Shown piece by piece: positions 1-9,270 of a stretch of 64,000 nucleotides of DNA. Position 1 is the stretch's first letter. Each line of letters begins with the position of its first letter. The stretch lies in the NCBI GenBank assembly GCA_016938135.1, contig JAFGVD010000015.1, forward strand, positions 1 to 64,000, written 5' to 3'. A program made the translations under genes and the position numbers. The DNA is from Coriobacteriia bacterium. GTDB lineage: Bacteria > Actinomycetota > Coriobacteriia > Anaerosomatales > Anaerosomataceae. The notes under the pieces were generated by a model that ran no database searches, was not told the origin of the DNA, and saw only the letters and a list, made by a program, of their open reading frames with translations.

Positions 1-916
1 CAGGCAGCGAGCCCGCGCCTTCGCCGAAGAACATCGTTTCGCCCACGGAGTCACCGATGACATAGATGGCGTTGTAGACACCGTTCACCTTCGCAAGAGG
101 GTGATCGGCGCGGATCATCGTGGGGTGTACCCGGACATCCACGCTACCGTTCACACGACGCGCGATGGCGATCAGCTTGATCGTGTAGCCCATGTTCTCG
201 GCATAGGCTATATCCTCGGGAGTGATATCCCGTATGCCCTCCACGGGAACCTCACCGAAAACGACCCGCGAGTTGAACGCTATTGATGCAAGGATGGCGA
301 TTTTGGCAGCCGCGTCCAGGCCATCCACGTCGGCGGTGGGGTCCGCCTCGGCAAATCCTTTCGCCTGCGCCTCAGCCAACGCGGAATCGTAGTCCAGTCC
401 GTCCTCGGCCATGCGGGTGAGCATGTAGTTGGTGGTGCCGTTGACGATACCGAGAACGCTTTGGACCTCGTTGCTCACGAGCGCATGCTTGAGCGGACCG
501 ATAATGGGAATGCCGCCGCCGACGCTGGCCTCGAACATGATGTCGACGCCGTGCTCCTCGGCGGTCTCCATGACCTCCTGGCCATGACTGGCCATGAGCG
601 CCTTGTTGGCGGTGACGACGCTCTTACCGGCGCGCAGAGCGTCTAAGACGACCTCACGGGCGACGCCGGTACCGCCGATGAGCTCGACGATAACGTCGAC
701 GTCGGGATCGTTGATGATGTCTGCGGCTTCGGTGGTGAAGCGCTCCATCGGAAGGCCCAGGGACTCGGCACGCGCGGTGTTGCGGTCGGCGAACCGTGTT
801 ATGACGATGTCCACGCCTGCGCGGCGACGGAAATCACCGGCGTGGCGGGTGAATATGTCCGCAACGCCCGAACCGACGGTGCCCAGACCGATAAGACCGA
901 CATTGACCGTACGCAT
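1..916 (-). CDS. hom: Homoserine dehydrogenase (3' end beyond window)
   Basis: Reverse-strand translation MRTVNVGLIGLGTVGSGV...VSANKAL-type, ...VELIGGTGVAREVVLDALRAGKSVVTANKALMASHG...VLGIVNGTTNYML; open at left edge so absent from the ORF track. Confidence 0.93.
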   Translation of the reverse strand, partial: MRTVNVGLIGLGTVGSGVADIFTRHAGDFRRRAGVDIVITRFADRNTARAESLGLPMERFTTEAADIINDPDVDVIVELIGGTGVAREVVLDALRAGKSVVTANKALMASHGQEVMETAEEHGVDIMFEASVGGGIPIIGPLKHALVSNEVQSVLGIVNGTTNYMLTRMAEDGLDYDSALAEAQAKGFAEADPTADVDGLDAAAKIAILASIAFNSRVVFGEVPVEGIRDITPEDIAYAENMGYTIKLIAIARRVNGSVDVRVHPTMIRADHPLAKVNGVYNAIYVIGDSVGETMFFGEGAGSLP

Positions 917-1016
917 TACGTCCCTTTCTGCCGAGAGACCCATCGCGAGATCCTACGATAACGCGAGGTCAGAGTAGTATAGCGCAGGCGTCAGACGCGA
1001 CCACGAGCGGCGCGGG

Positions 1017-2405
1017 CTACTCCACTTCGTTGGCCAGCAAGTCCTCATACGTCTCGCGACGGACGACGAAGCGCCACTCGCCGTCTTTCACGAACACCAC
1101 ACCGGGGCGCACCTGCTTGTTGTAGTTGCTGCTCATCGACTGGCAGTATGCGCCGGTCGCGCACACGCACAGCACATCGCCCACTTCGGGGCTCTGCAAA
1201 GGCGCGTCATTGACCACGATATCGCCGCTCTCGCAGTGCTTGCCCGCGACAGTGGCCACCATCTCACGGGGCTTGTCCGCCTTGTTGGCGATGAGCGCTT
1301 CGTAGTGCGCATCATAAAGCGACGTCCGGATGTTGTCGGACATGCCGCCATCCACCGCCACGTATGTGCGGATGCCGGGGATGACCTTGATCGAGCCCAC
1401 GGTGTAGAGCGTCACGCCCGCGTTGGCGACGATGCTGCGGCCGGGCTCAACGGCCATCGCGGGCACTGTAAGGCTGTGCTTCTCGCACTCCTCCTTGATG
1501 CCGTCCACGACGACCTTGCCGTAGTCTTTGATCGTTGAAGGCTCATCGGGCAATCCGTACGCGATTCCAAGACCGCCGCCCGTATCGAGCATGCGCACCT
1601 CGACGCCGGTCTGAGCCTTTATCTCAGCGATGAACTCCACGATGACCTCGATGGCCTTGGTGAAGCTGTTGAGGGCGAAGATCTGGCTGCCGATGTGCAT
1701 GTGCAGCCCGTCGAAGTCGATGCCCGGCAGCGCTATCGCGCGCTCCACGGCCTGCATGGCAAGGCTCTGGTTGCGGCCGAAGCCGAACTTGGAGTCCTCT
1801 GCGCCGGTCATGATGAAGTCGTGCGTGTCCGCTTCGACGCCCGGCGTAACACGGATGAGTATCTTCTGGCTGACACCCCGCTCGCTCGCCAGCGCCGAGA
1901 GACGCTCCATCTCCTCGAAGCTGTCCACGACGATGCGACCCACACCGGCGTCCAGGCACTCGGCAAGCTCGAGCGGGGTCTTGTTGTTGCCGTGCACGTA
2001 GATACGCTCCATGGGGAAACCCGCTCGCACAGCGAACGCAAGCTCACCACCGCTGGAGACGTCCAGACAACAGCCCTCTTCGGCCACGATCTTCAGCATG
2101 GCAAGCGACATGAACGCCTTGCCCGCGTAGACGACGTCTACGTCTTTCCAGTGGTAAGTGGTCCAGTGGACGTACTCCTGCAGCTGATGGCGGATGGTCG
2201 ACTCGTCCATCACGTAGAGGGCCGTTCCGGCCTCACGGGCCAACTCGACCGTGTCCACCCCGCCGATCCATAACGTGCCGCCTTTGACCTCGGCGGTCAT
2301 GGGCAGTACAGGCGCAAGGTCCGCAGCCGTCTTGAGGTCGGGCGTTGCGGGCGGTCTTGGTGTGGCGGGTCTTCCGGCCATGGGTGCCTCCCCGTGTGTC
2401 GTCAT
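1017..2405 (-). CDS. lysA: Diaminopimelate decarboxylase
   Basis: PLP-dependent decarboxylase fold: YAGKAFMSLAMLKIV, HMHIGSQI, EPGRSIVANAG, CESGDI. Confidence 0.95.
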   Translation of the reverse strand: MTTHGEAPMAGRPATPRPPATPDLKTAADLAPVLPMTAEVKGGTLWIGGVDTVELAREAGTALYVMDESTIRHQLQEYVHWTTYHWKDVDVVYAGKAFMSLAMLKIVAEEGCCLDVSSGGELAFAVRAGFPMERIYVHGNNKTPLELAECLDAGVGRIVVDSFEEMERLSALASERGVSQKILIRVTPGVEADTHDFIMTGAEDSKFGFGRNQSLAMQAVERAIALPGIDFDGLHMHIGSQIFALNSFTKAIEVIVEFIAEIKAQTGVEVRMLDTGGGLGIAYGLPDEPSTIKDYGKVVVDGIKEECEKHSLTVPAMAVEPGRSIVANAGVTLYTVGSIKVIPGIRTYVAVDGGMSDNIRTSLYDAHYEALIANKADKPREMVATVAGKHCESGDIVVNDAPLQSPEVGDVLCVCATGAYCQSMSSNYNKQVRPGVVFVKDGEWRFVVRRETYEDLLANEVE

Positions 2406-2461
2406 CTTTGAAGTATCGAATTAGTATATGCTAAGTCGGCTGGATCGCAATCTGCCGAACG

Positions 2462-4168
2462 CTACATGCGCTCCGGCGCGCCGACGCCCACAAGCGCCAG
2501 GACGCCTGCAAGGGCGATCCTTGTCGCATCCGCAGCGTACAGCCGCGCTGATGTCAGCTCGGGCTTCCCAGGATCGACCACCCTGCACAGCGTGTAGAAC
2601 TGGTGGAAGGACGCAGCAAGGTCCTCCGCGTAACGCGTGAGCTTGGCGGGTGCCAGCTGTGTAGCCGCCACCTCGACGACCTCAGGGAACTCGGCCAGCT
2701 TGCGCATGAGGGCAAGCTCCGGGTCGCTCGCGAGCAAGTCAAGGGGCGCCTCATCGGTGACCAGGCTGGCAATGGTAGCCGAGATGTCCACGGTCTCGTC
2801 GCTCGTATCGGCACCTGCAGCCTTGCGCAGTATCGAGCAGATGCGCGCATGTGCGTACTGTACGTAGTAGACCGGGTTCTCATTGCTCTGCTGCTTGGCG
2901 AGACCGATGTCGAAGTCAAGCGGCTGATCGGTCGAGCGCCTCAGGAAGAAGTAGCGGGCGGCGTCAGGGCCCACCTCGTCGAGAAGGTCCTCGAAGGTGA
3001 CCATCTCGCCGGTGCGCTTGGACATCCGCACGACCTCGCCGTCGCGGAACAGGTTCACGAGCTGGCCGATGACCACGTCCAGCTTGCCGGGATGGCCCAG
3101 TGCCGCCACTGCGGCCTCCATGCGCTTCACGTAACCGTGATGGTCCGCGCCCCAGATATCGATCACGCGGTCGAAACCACGGTCGAACTTGTCTTTGTGG
3201 TACGCGATGTCGGCAGCGAAGTAGGTGTAGCTGCCGTCCGCCTTCTTCAGCACGCGGTCCTTGTCGTCACCAAAAGGCATCGACGCGAACCATGTGGCGT
3301 CGTCCTTCTCGTAGATGTGCCCCGCAGAGCGCAGCGCCTCGATCGTCTTCTCGACCTCGCTGGAACCGTCCACGGACGCATGCAGGGTCCTCTCGGAGAA
3401 CCACACGTCGAAGTCCACGCCCATGCCATGCAGCACGTGCTTGAGATGCTCCAGCACCTGGACGTACGCGGTCTCTTTGAAGTGCGACTCGCGGTCAGCG
3501 GACGCCACATCGGCCCACGCGTCGCCTTCCGCGTCGAAGATCTCGCGTGCTATGTCGGTGATATAGGCGCCGCGATACCAGTCCTCGCCGAAGTCGACTT
3601 CCCGTCCGCACAACTCCAGATACCGCGCGGCAACGGACTTGGCGAAGGTGTCCATCTGGACGCCGGCGTCGTTGACGTAGAACTCGCGCTGGACGCTGTA
3701 GCCGGCATGCTCCAGCACGCGCGCCATGCTGTCGCCCAGCGCGGCCCACCTGCCGTGACCCACATGCATGGGGCCCACCGGGTTGGCCGAGACAAACTCC
3801 ACTTGCACGCGCGCGCCCTTGCCAAGATCGATCCGGCCGAAGCCGGCTCCCCGCTCATGCACTTCTCGCAGCACGCGCTGAAGGGCATTGGCGGAGACAC
3901 GGAGGTTGATGAAGCCGGGACCGGCTATCTCCACCGCGTCGATGTCGGGGTGCGACGACATCTCGTCGGAAAGTATCTGGGCGACCTGACGCGGGTTCAT
4001 ACCCGCGGCCTTCGCGGAGCGCAACGCCACACTGGTGGCCCAGTCTCCGTGCGATGGATCACGAGGACGCTCGACCGCGGGGTCCGGCAGCTCGGGAAGC
4101 ACAAGGCGCCCGCCCTCGACCGCGGAACGCAACGCCTGGGACACGAGCGACTCAATGACCTCTCTCAC
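2462..4168 (-). CDS. argS: Arginyl-tRNA synthetase
   Basis: VEFVSANPVGPMHVGHGRWAALGDS, RMSKRTGEMVTFEDLLDEVG class I motifs. Confidence 0.96.
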   Translation of the reverse strand: MREVIESLVSQALRSAVEGGRLVLPELPDPAVERPRDPSHGDWATSVALRSAKAAGMNPRQVAQILSDEMSSHPDIDAVEIAGPGFINLRVSANALQRVLREVHERGAGFGRIDLGKGARVQVEFVSANPVGPMHVGHGRWAALGDSMARVLEHAGYSVQREFYVNDAGVQMDTFAKSVAARYLELCGREVDFGEDWYRGAYITDIAREIFDAEGDAWADVASADRESHFKETAYVQVLEHLKHVLHGMGVDFDVWFSERTLHASVDGSSEVEKTIEALRSAGHIYEKDDATWFASMPFGDDKDRVLKKADGSYTYFAADIAYHKDKFDRGFDRVIDIWGADHHGYVKRMEAAVAALGHPGKLDVVIGQLVNLFRDGEVVRMSKRTGEMVTFEDLLDEVGPDAARYFFLRRSTDQPLDFDIGLAKQQSNENPVYYVQYAHARICSILRKAAGADTSDETVDISATIASLVTDEAPLDLLASDPELALMRKLAEFPEVVEVAATQLAPAKLTRYAEDLAASFHQFYTLCRVVDPGKPELTSARLYAADATRIALAGVLALVGVGAPERM

Positions 4169-4247
4169 GGGTGATTTCTCCTCGGTAGATACACGGCGAT
4201 ATGGGCAACAAGGATACCCCGCAAGGCCGCATGCGGCAACGCAGGCA

Positions 4248-4676
4248 CTATCTGCGGCGCACGCCGCCGGTGCAGACCGTGAGATACGACGCCAGCGTTC
4301 GCCGCGAGATGCGCTCGATGCGCCGGCGCTCCCACAGAGGTGTGCGGTCCCAGTCGTCAGGGTCCCGTGCGATCTTCAAGTCGAAACGCAGATGCGCCAG
4401 GCCGAGCCACCCGTGCGCGTAGACGTCTTGGAAGCAGTGCAGCGCGCGCCCCAGCGCCTCCAGGTCGCAGTCGCGCTCCGCTCTGCGCTTGTAGACAGCG
4501 CCCCACACCCACGCCGTGGGCGCGAAGTGCCGGCTAGCCGCCGCTACGGATGCTCGCGCGGGAAACTCGACGTCCACGCCAACGTCGGCGCGTCCGATGC
4601 GATCCGCTTCCTCGGCCGAGAAACCCGTCTCGACAGCCCAGTCATACGTCAGCCGGAAGTGTACATACGGGCCCAT
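4248..4676 (-). CDS. Small hypothetical protein, possible phospholipase C/S1-P1 nuclease-like His-rich fragment
   Basis: MGPYVHFRLTYDWAVETGF...ALHCFQDVYAHGWLGLAHL; start trimmed from the longer ORF, which overlaps rlmH out of frame. Confidence 0.6.
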   Translation of the reverse strand: MGPYVHFRLTYDWAVETGFSAEEADRIGRADVGVDVEFPARASVAAASRHFAPTAWVWGAVYKRRAERDCDLEALGRALHCFQDVYAHGWLGLAHLRFDLKIARDPDDWDRTPLWERRRIERISRRTLASYLTVCTGGVRRR

Positions 4677-4680
4677 GAGA

Positions 4681-5145
4681 TCACCTGTGGTAGGGCTCGT
4701 TACGCATGATCTTGAACGCGCGGTAGAGCTGCTCGAGCAAGACGACCCTGGCGAGCTGGTGCGGGAGCGTGATGCGCCCCAGCGAAAGGCGCTCGTCGGC
4801 GCGCGCCAGCACGTCGGGCGACAGTCCCGCTGCGCCGCCCAACACGAACGCCACCGAGCTGCGACCCTCAAGACCGAGCGCGGCCAGGCGATCCGCGATG
4901 TCGGTGGAAGAGTGCAGCTTCCCGCCCACGTCGAGCACAACTACGTGCGCGGCATCCGGGATGGCGCGCAAGACATCGGCGCCCTCCTCGGCCATCGCAC
5001 GCTCCTCATCACGAGTCACGTCGCGGTCGGGTATCTCACTGACTTCAACCGTGGCGTACGGACGCAGGCGCTTTGTGTACTCCTCGGCAGCATCCCGCCA
5101 GTGGCGCTCTTTCATGCGGCCAACCGCGATGACTGAGAGCTTCAC
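4681..5145 (-). CDS. rlmH: 23S rRNA (pseudouridine1915-N3)-methyltransferase
   Basis: MKLSVIAVGRMKERHWRDAAEEYTKRL...FVLGGAAGLS...ISLG-like GRITLPHQLARVVLLEQLYRAFKIMRNEPYH. Confidence 0.95.
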   Translation of the reverse strand: MKLSVIAVGRMKERHWRDAAEEYTKRLRPYATVEVSEIPDRDVTRDEERAMAEEGADVLRAIPDAAHVVVLDVGGKLHSSTDIADRLAALGLEGRSSVAFVLGGAAGLSPDVLARADERLSLGRITLPHQLARVVLLEQLYRAFKIMRNEPYHR

Positions 5146-6371
5146 TGCACGCTCGCATCCGAGCCCAGTGTGACATCCAGCGTCATCCGCTCACCATCGC
5201 GCACTACCTCCACGGGTACGGTCTCGCCCACCGTATGCGCACGCACAACGGTGAACACGTCTTCCACGCTCAGTATCTCCGTACCGTCGATACCCACGAT
5301 GATGTCACCACGCAGAAGTCCCGCGTCTGCAGCAGGCGAACCCCCGGTGATGCTCTGGATGAGCGCTCCGGCGTTGACGCTGAGACCGAAGCGGGCCGCC
5401 ACGCTGGCGTCTACCGTGACCGAGCCCACGCCCATGAAGGGATGAGTCGCGAATCCGGTCTCGATGAGCTCATCCGCGATTCCTATGGCGAAGTCGATAG
5501 GAATGGCAAAACCGATACCTGCCGAGGAACCCGACGTGGACTGGATGAGCGTGTTGATGCCTATCAGCTCACCGGAAGCGTTGCACAGAGCGCCACCAGA
5601 GTTGCCGGGGTTCACCGCCGCATCAGTTTGGATGAGACTCGTGTACACGCTCAACCCTTCGCTGCCTTCCGCCAGGCTGGAACGGCCCAGCGCCGAGACG
5701 ATGCCCACGGTGACCGAACGCTCAAGTCCGAAGGGGCTGCCGATGGCGACCACCGGCTCGCCTACGTTGAGCTCCGAGGAAGAACCAATGTCAACCGCGG
5801 GGAGTCCCGTCATGTCCACTCTGATCACTGCCAGGTCGCTTGAAGGGTCCGTGCCCACCACAGTGGCGGTGACGTCTTCAACGCCCACCGTCACGATGAT
5901 CTCATCGGCGGACTCCACCACATGATTGTTGGTGAGGATGTAGCCGTCCTCACGGATGATGACACCGCTGCCGTTGCCCACGCTCTGCGTGACAGAAGCA
6001 CCGGTGAAGCGATCGATGCCCGTCTGCCCTATCGAGATGTTGACCACCGACGGCGTCACTTTGGTCGCAACGGCCTCGGCGTACGTAGCATCGGTGTCAG
6101 CGACTTCGATCGTCACGTCACCGGTCGTTGCCGCAGGCGTTGACGTCGTCTCGGATGCAGGCAGACCGAAAAGGCCCACGAAGACGGCCGCAAGCAGCAC
6201 CGCACCGATGACACCGCCTGCAACCGCCGAGAGAAACACAGCACCGCCACCGAATCGGCCGGAGCGAGGAGGTTCAGGCTGACGCGCAGGAGCGGGAGGG
6301 GCGTACGCCACCGAAGGACGTTCGTTCACCGGTTCACCTGGCGAGGTCTGCTCGTCATACATGCGTCTCAT
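5142..6371 (-). CDS. HtrA/DegP-type S1C serine protease with TM anchor and PDZ domain
   Basis: LTNNHVVE (His), DLAVIRV (Asp), NPGNSGGAL (Ser) triad, C-terminal PDZ; 4-bp overlap with rlmH. Confidence 0.93.
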   Translation of the reverse strand: MRRMYDEQTSPGEPVNERPSVAYAPPAPARQPEPPRSGRFGGGAVFLSAVAGGVIGAVLLAAVFVGLFGLPASETTSTPAATTGDVTIEVADTDATYAEAVATKVTPSVVNISIGQTGIDRFTGASVTQSVGNGSGVIIREDGYILTNNHVVESADEIIVTVGVEDVTATVVGTDPSSDLAVIRVDMTGLPAVDIGSSSELNVGEPVVAIGSPFGLERSVTVGIVSALGRSSLAEGSEGLSVYTSLIQTDAAVNPGNSGGALCNASGELIGINTLIQSTSGSSAGIGFAIPIDFAIGIADELIETGFATHPFMGVGSVTVDASVAARFGLSVNAGALIQSITGGSPAADAGLLRGDIIVGIDGTEILSVEDVFTVVRAHTVGETVPVEVVRDGERMTLDVTLGSDASVQ

Positions 6372-6444
6372 CCTTGTCTCGGCGTCTATACAAGACTGGA
6401 ATATACCCCCGCTTTGTGGAGAGGTCATGGAGAGGCAGCGTAGG

Positions 6445-7815
6445 TCAGAAGGAGACGCCCAGGTACCCCAGTAGCGGCGATGCCGCGATGCCCATGCCGA
6501 GGGTGGCGACCACCAACAAGACGAGTGCGATGGTGGCCGGGATGCTCCGCTCAACAGCGGGCGTGGACACACGCTCGCCAAAGAAAGCCTCGCGCATGAT
6601 GCGCAGGTAGTATCCGGCAGACACGACGCTCATCAGCACAGCAAGCACGACAAGAGCGCGATACCCGGCGCCGAACGCCGCGGTGAACAGGTACAACTTG
6701 CCGAAGAAGCCCGCCATGGGCGGAATGCCCACGAGGGAGAGCAAGAACACGACAAGCGCCCATGCGGTCCACGGACGACGGTCAACGAGGCCGGAGAGCT
6801 GCTCCACGGCGGAGCCCTCCTCGGCAGCTATCATGACGACGGCCATCGACGGCAGCGCGTAGGCGACCATGTAGAAGACCGCGGCAGCAAGACCGGTGTT
6901 CGTATTGGTGGCCATCGCCAAGATCACGTAACCGATGTGCGCGATGCCGGAGTACGCCATCAGACGACGGAGGTCGAGCTGCGGGTACGCTGCCAGGTTC
7001 CCTAGAACCATGGATGCCACAGCGACGATCGACAGCAGCAACGGAAGCTGCGTTGCACCCGGCGAAAGAGCCTCGACCAGCCGGATCATGGCCACGGTGC
7101 CCGCGATCTTAGGAACAGTGGAGACGAACGCCACCGATGACGTGGGGGCGCCCGCGTACGCGTCGGGCGCCCAGTAATGGAAAGGCGCGGCGGAGAGCTT
7201 TGCCAGCAGTCCCACGAAAACGAAGACAGTCGCCAGCACGCCCAGAACACCGGCGCCGGTCAGGTCCATCTCGGCGTAGCCCGTGACACCTGTGATCCCG
7301 AAGAGGAAGGAGAAGCCGTAAAGCATGATCAGGCTCGTGGTCATTGAGAGCAAGAAGTACTTGAGCGTGCCCTCAAGACCCCGGTCATCGTCCCGTCGGT
7401 AGCCCATGAGCACATAGGCAGGCATGGTGGACAGCTCAATGGCGATGAACAGCGCGACCATGTCCCGCGCACCGCACATCAGCATGCCGCCCACTGCCGA
7501 CAGCAGCACGAGCGCCGTCGCCTCATGGGAGCGCTCAGAACCGGTCCCCCGACCACCCGACCACAGCAGATATACGCTCGTGAGCGCGGCAAGCGAGACG
7601 CGCGCGAACACCGACACTGGATCGAACACCAGCATGCCGCCGAAGAGCGGCTCGGCGGTGCCGATGAACCCGGCGAACGCGGCCGCGGCGAACGCGGCAA
7701 GCGCTCCAAGAATCGCAGAAGAGCGTTCGCCACCCGGCAGCAGGTCACCGAAGAGCGAAACGAGCGCCCCGGCGAGCAGCAGGTACTCGGGTATGAGCAG
7801 CCAGTAGCCTGACAT
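6445..7815 (-). CDS. nuoN: NADH-quinone oxidoreductase subunit N
   Basis: Proton-pumping antiporter-like subunit, position at end of nuo operon. Confidence 0.92.
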   Translation of the reverse strand: MSGYWLLIPEYLLLAGALVSLFGDLLPGGERSSAILGALAAFAAAAFAGFIGTAEPLFGGMLVFDPVSVFARVSLAALTSVYLLWSGGRGTGSERSHEATALVLLSAVGGMLMCGARDMVALFIAIELSTMPAYVLMGYRRDDDRGLEGTLKYFLLSMTTSLIMLYGFSFLFGITGVTGYAEMDLTGAGVLGVLATVFVFVGLLAKLSAAPFHYWAPDAYAGAPTSSVAFVSTVPKIAGTVAMIRLVEALSPGATQLPLLLSIVAVASMVLGNLAAYPQLDLRRLMAYSGIAHIGYVILAMATNTNTGLAAAVFYMVAYALPSMAVVMIAAEEGSAVEQLSGLVDRRPWTAWALVVFLLSLVGIPPMAGFFGKLYLFTAAFGAGYRALVVLAVLMSVVSAGYYLRIMREAFFGERVSTPAVERSIPATIALVLLVVATLGMGIAASPLLGYLGVSF

Positions 7816-9264
7816 CTACGCCCCCATCAAGGCGGTGAGTCCCCTCACCGCGGGATCGACGTACCTGAGAAGCAGGTCCCAATAGATGCCCACGCCCAGC
7901 GTAAGAGCGACAAGCGGCAGGAGCACGGCGATCTCTCGCGGCTCCAGGTCCTCGATCTCTGCGACCGCGTGCGACGGCGAGCCCAGCACCACGCGCTGCA
8001 CGAGCCAGAGCATGTATGCAGCCGCCAGCAAGACGCCCACTGCCGCGATGATGACCCAGCCGGGCCACATGTCCGAACGCCACGCACCGACAAGGCTCAG
8101 GAACTCGCCGACGAAGCCCGACAGGCCCGGCAGACCGAGTGAGGCGATGGAGGCGAAGGCCATCAGGCCGGCAGCCACGGGCACCTGGCTTGAAAGACCG
8201 CGCACGTCTTCGATGACGCGGGTGTGAGTGCGCTCATAGACCATGCCCACCAGCAAGAAGAGCATGCCGGTGACGACGCCGTGGGAGAACATGACGGCTA
8301 CCGCACCGGTGATCCCCTCGGCGGTACCGGCGGCTATCCCAAGCATCACAAAGCCCATGTGCGAGACCGACGAGTACGCCACAAGCTTCTTCATATCGGT
8401 CTGGGCGAATGCGACCGCGGCACCGTAGACGATGGAGATGGCCGCCAAAGCCGCCAGGAACGGCGACCACTGCGCTGCAGCGTCCGGCAGGATAGGAAGC
8501 GAGATCCGGATGAAGCCGTAGGTGCCCATCTTGAGCAACACGCCCGCAAGCAGGACCGATGCAGCCGTAGGAGCCTCGACGTGTGCGTCGGGCAGCCACG
8601 TGTGCAGTGGAAAGACCGGCACCTTGACTGCGAAGCCCAGGAAGAACGCGCCGAAGACCCACCACTGGAAGGTGGGCGAAAGCCCGGCATCGGTGAGCGC
8701 CACGATGTCGAACGTACCGGCCTGCAGGTAGAGAGCGATGATACCGACGAGCATGAACACCGAACCGAACAGCGTGTAGAGGAAGAACTTCATCGCCGCA
8801 TACTCGCGGCGCGGACCGCCCCAGGTCCCGATGAGGAAGTACATCGGAACCAAGACGAGCTCCCAGAACACGTAGAAGAGAACGAAATCCAGCGCCATGA
8901 AGACGCCGTTCATGCCCACCTCGAGCAACAGGATCATCGCGAAGTACGCCTTGGGCTTGACCTCGATCTTCCACGACGCGACGACCGCGACCAGCGTGAG
9001 GAGCGCCGAGAGGAATACCATGGGCAGCGAGATGCCGTCAACACCCAGGTAGTACTGGATCCCCACCCCGGACACCCAGTCGAACTTCTCGATGAACTGC
9101 ATGCCGCCGGTGACATCGAAGTTCACGGCTAGAAGACTCGCCAGTATGAGATCGACGGCCGCGACGGCCGTTGCGATCAACCGTGCTGCACTCTCGCGCT
9201 CTTTGGACAGCATCGCGATCAACACGACGCCGATCAGCGGGAGGAAGACTATGATCGAGAGCAT
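7816..9264 (-). CDS. nuoM: NADH-quinone oxidoreductase subunit M
   Basis: LLEVGMNGVFMALDFVLFYVFWELVLVPMYFLIG, PLHTWLPDAHVEAPTAASVLLAGVLLKMG. Confidence 0.95.
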   Translation of the reverse strand: MLSIIVFLPLIGVVLIAMLSKERESAARLIATAVAAVDLILASLLAVNFDVTGGMQFIEKFDWVSGVGIQYYLGVDGISLPMVFLSALLTLVAVVASWKIEVKPKAYFAMILLLEVGMNGVFMALDFVLFYVFWELVLVPMYFLIGTWGGPRREYAAMKFFLYTLFGSVFMLVGIIALYLQAGTFDIVALTDAGLSPTFQWWVFGAFFLGFAVKVPVFPLHTWLPDAHVEAPTAASVLLAGVLLKMGTYGFIRISLPILPDAAAQWSPFLAALAAISIVYGAAVAFAQTDMKKLVAYSSVSHMGFVMLGIAAGTAEGITGAVAVMFSHGVVTGMLFLLVGMVYERTHTRVIEDVRGLSSQVPVAAGLMAFASIASLGLPGLSGFVGEFLSLVGAWRSDMWPGWVIIAAVGVLLAAAYMLWLVQRVVLGSPSHAVAEIEDLEPREIAVLLPLVALTLGVGIYWDLLLRYVDPAVRGLTALMGA

Positions 9265-9270
9265 GCTCCT

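Noticed and set aside
2603-4174. 523-aa plus-strand ORF opposite argS
   Set aside because: Antisense shadow of a well-supported gene in high-GC DNA; no recognisable domain or protein-like composition.
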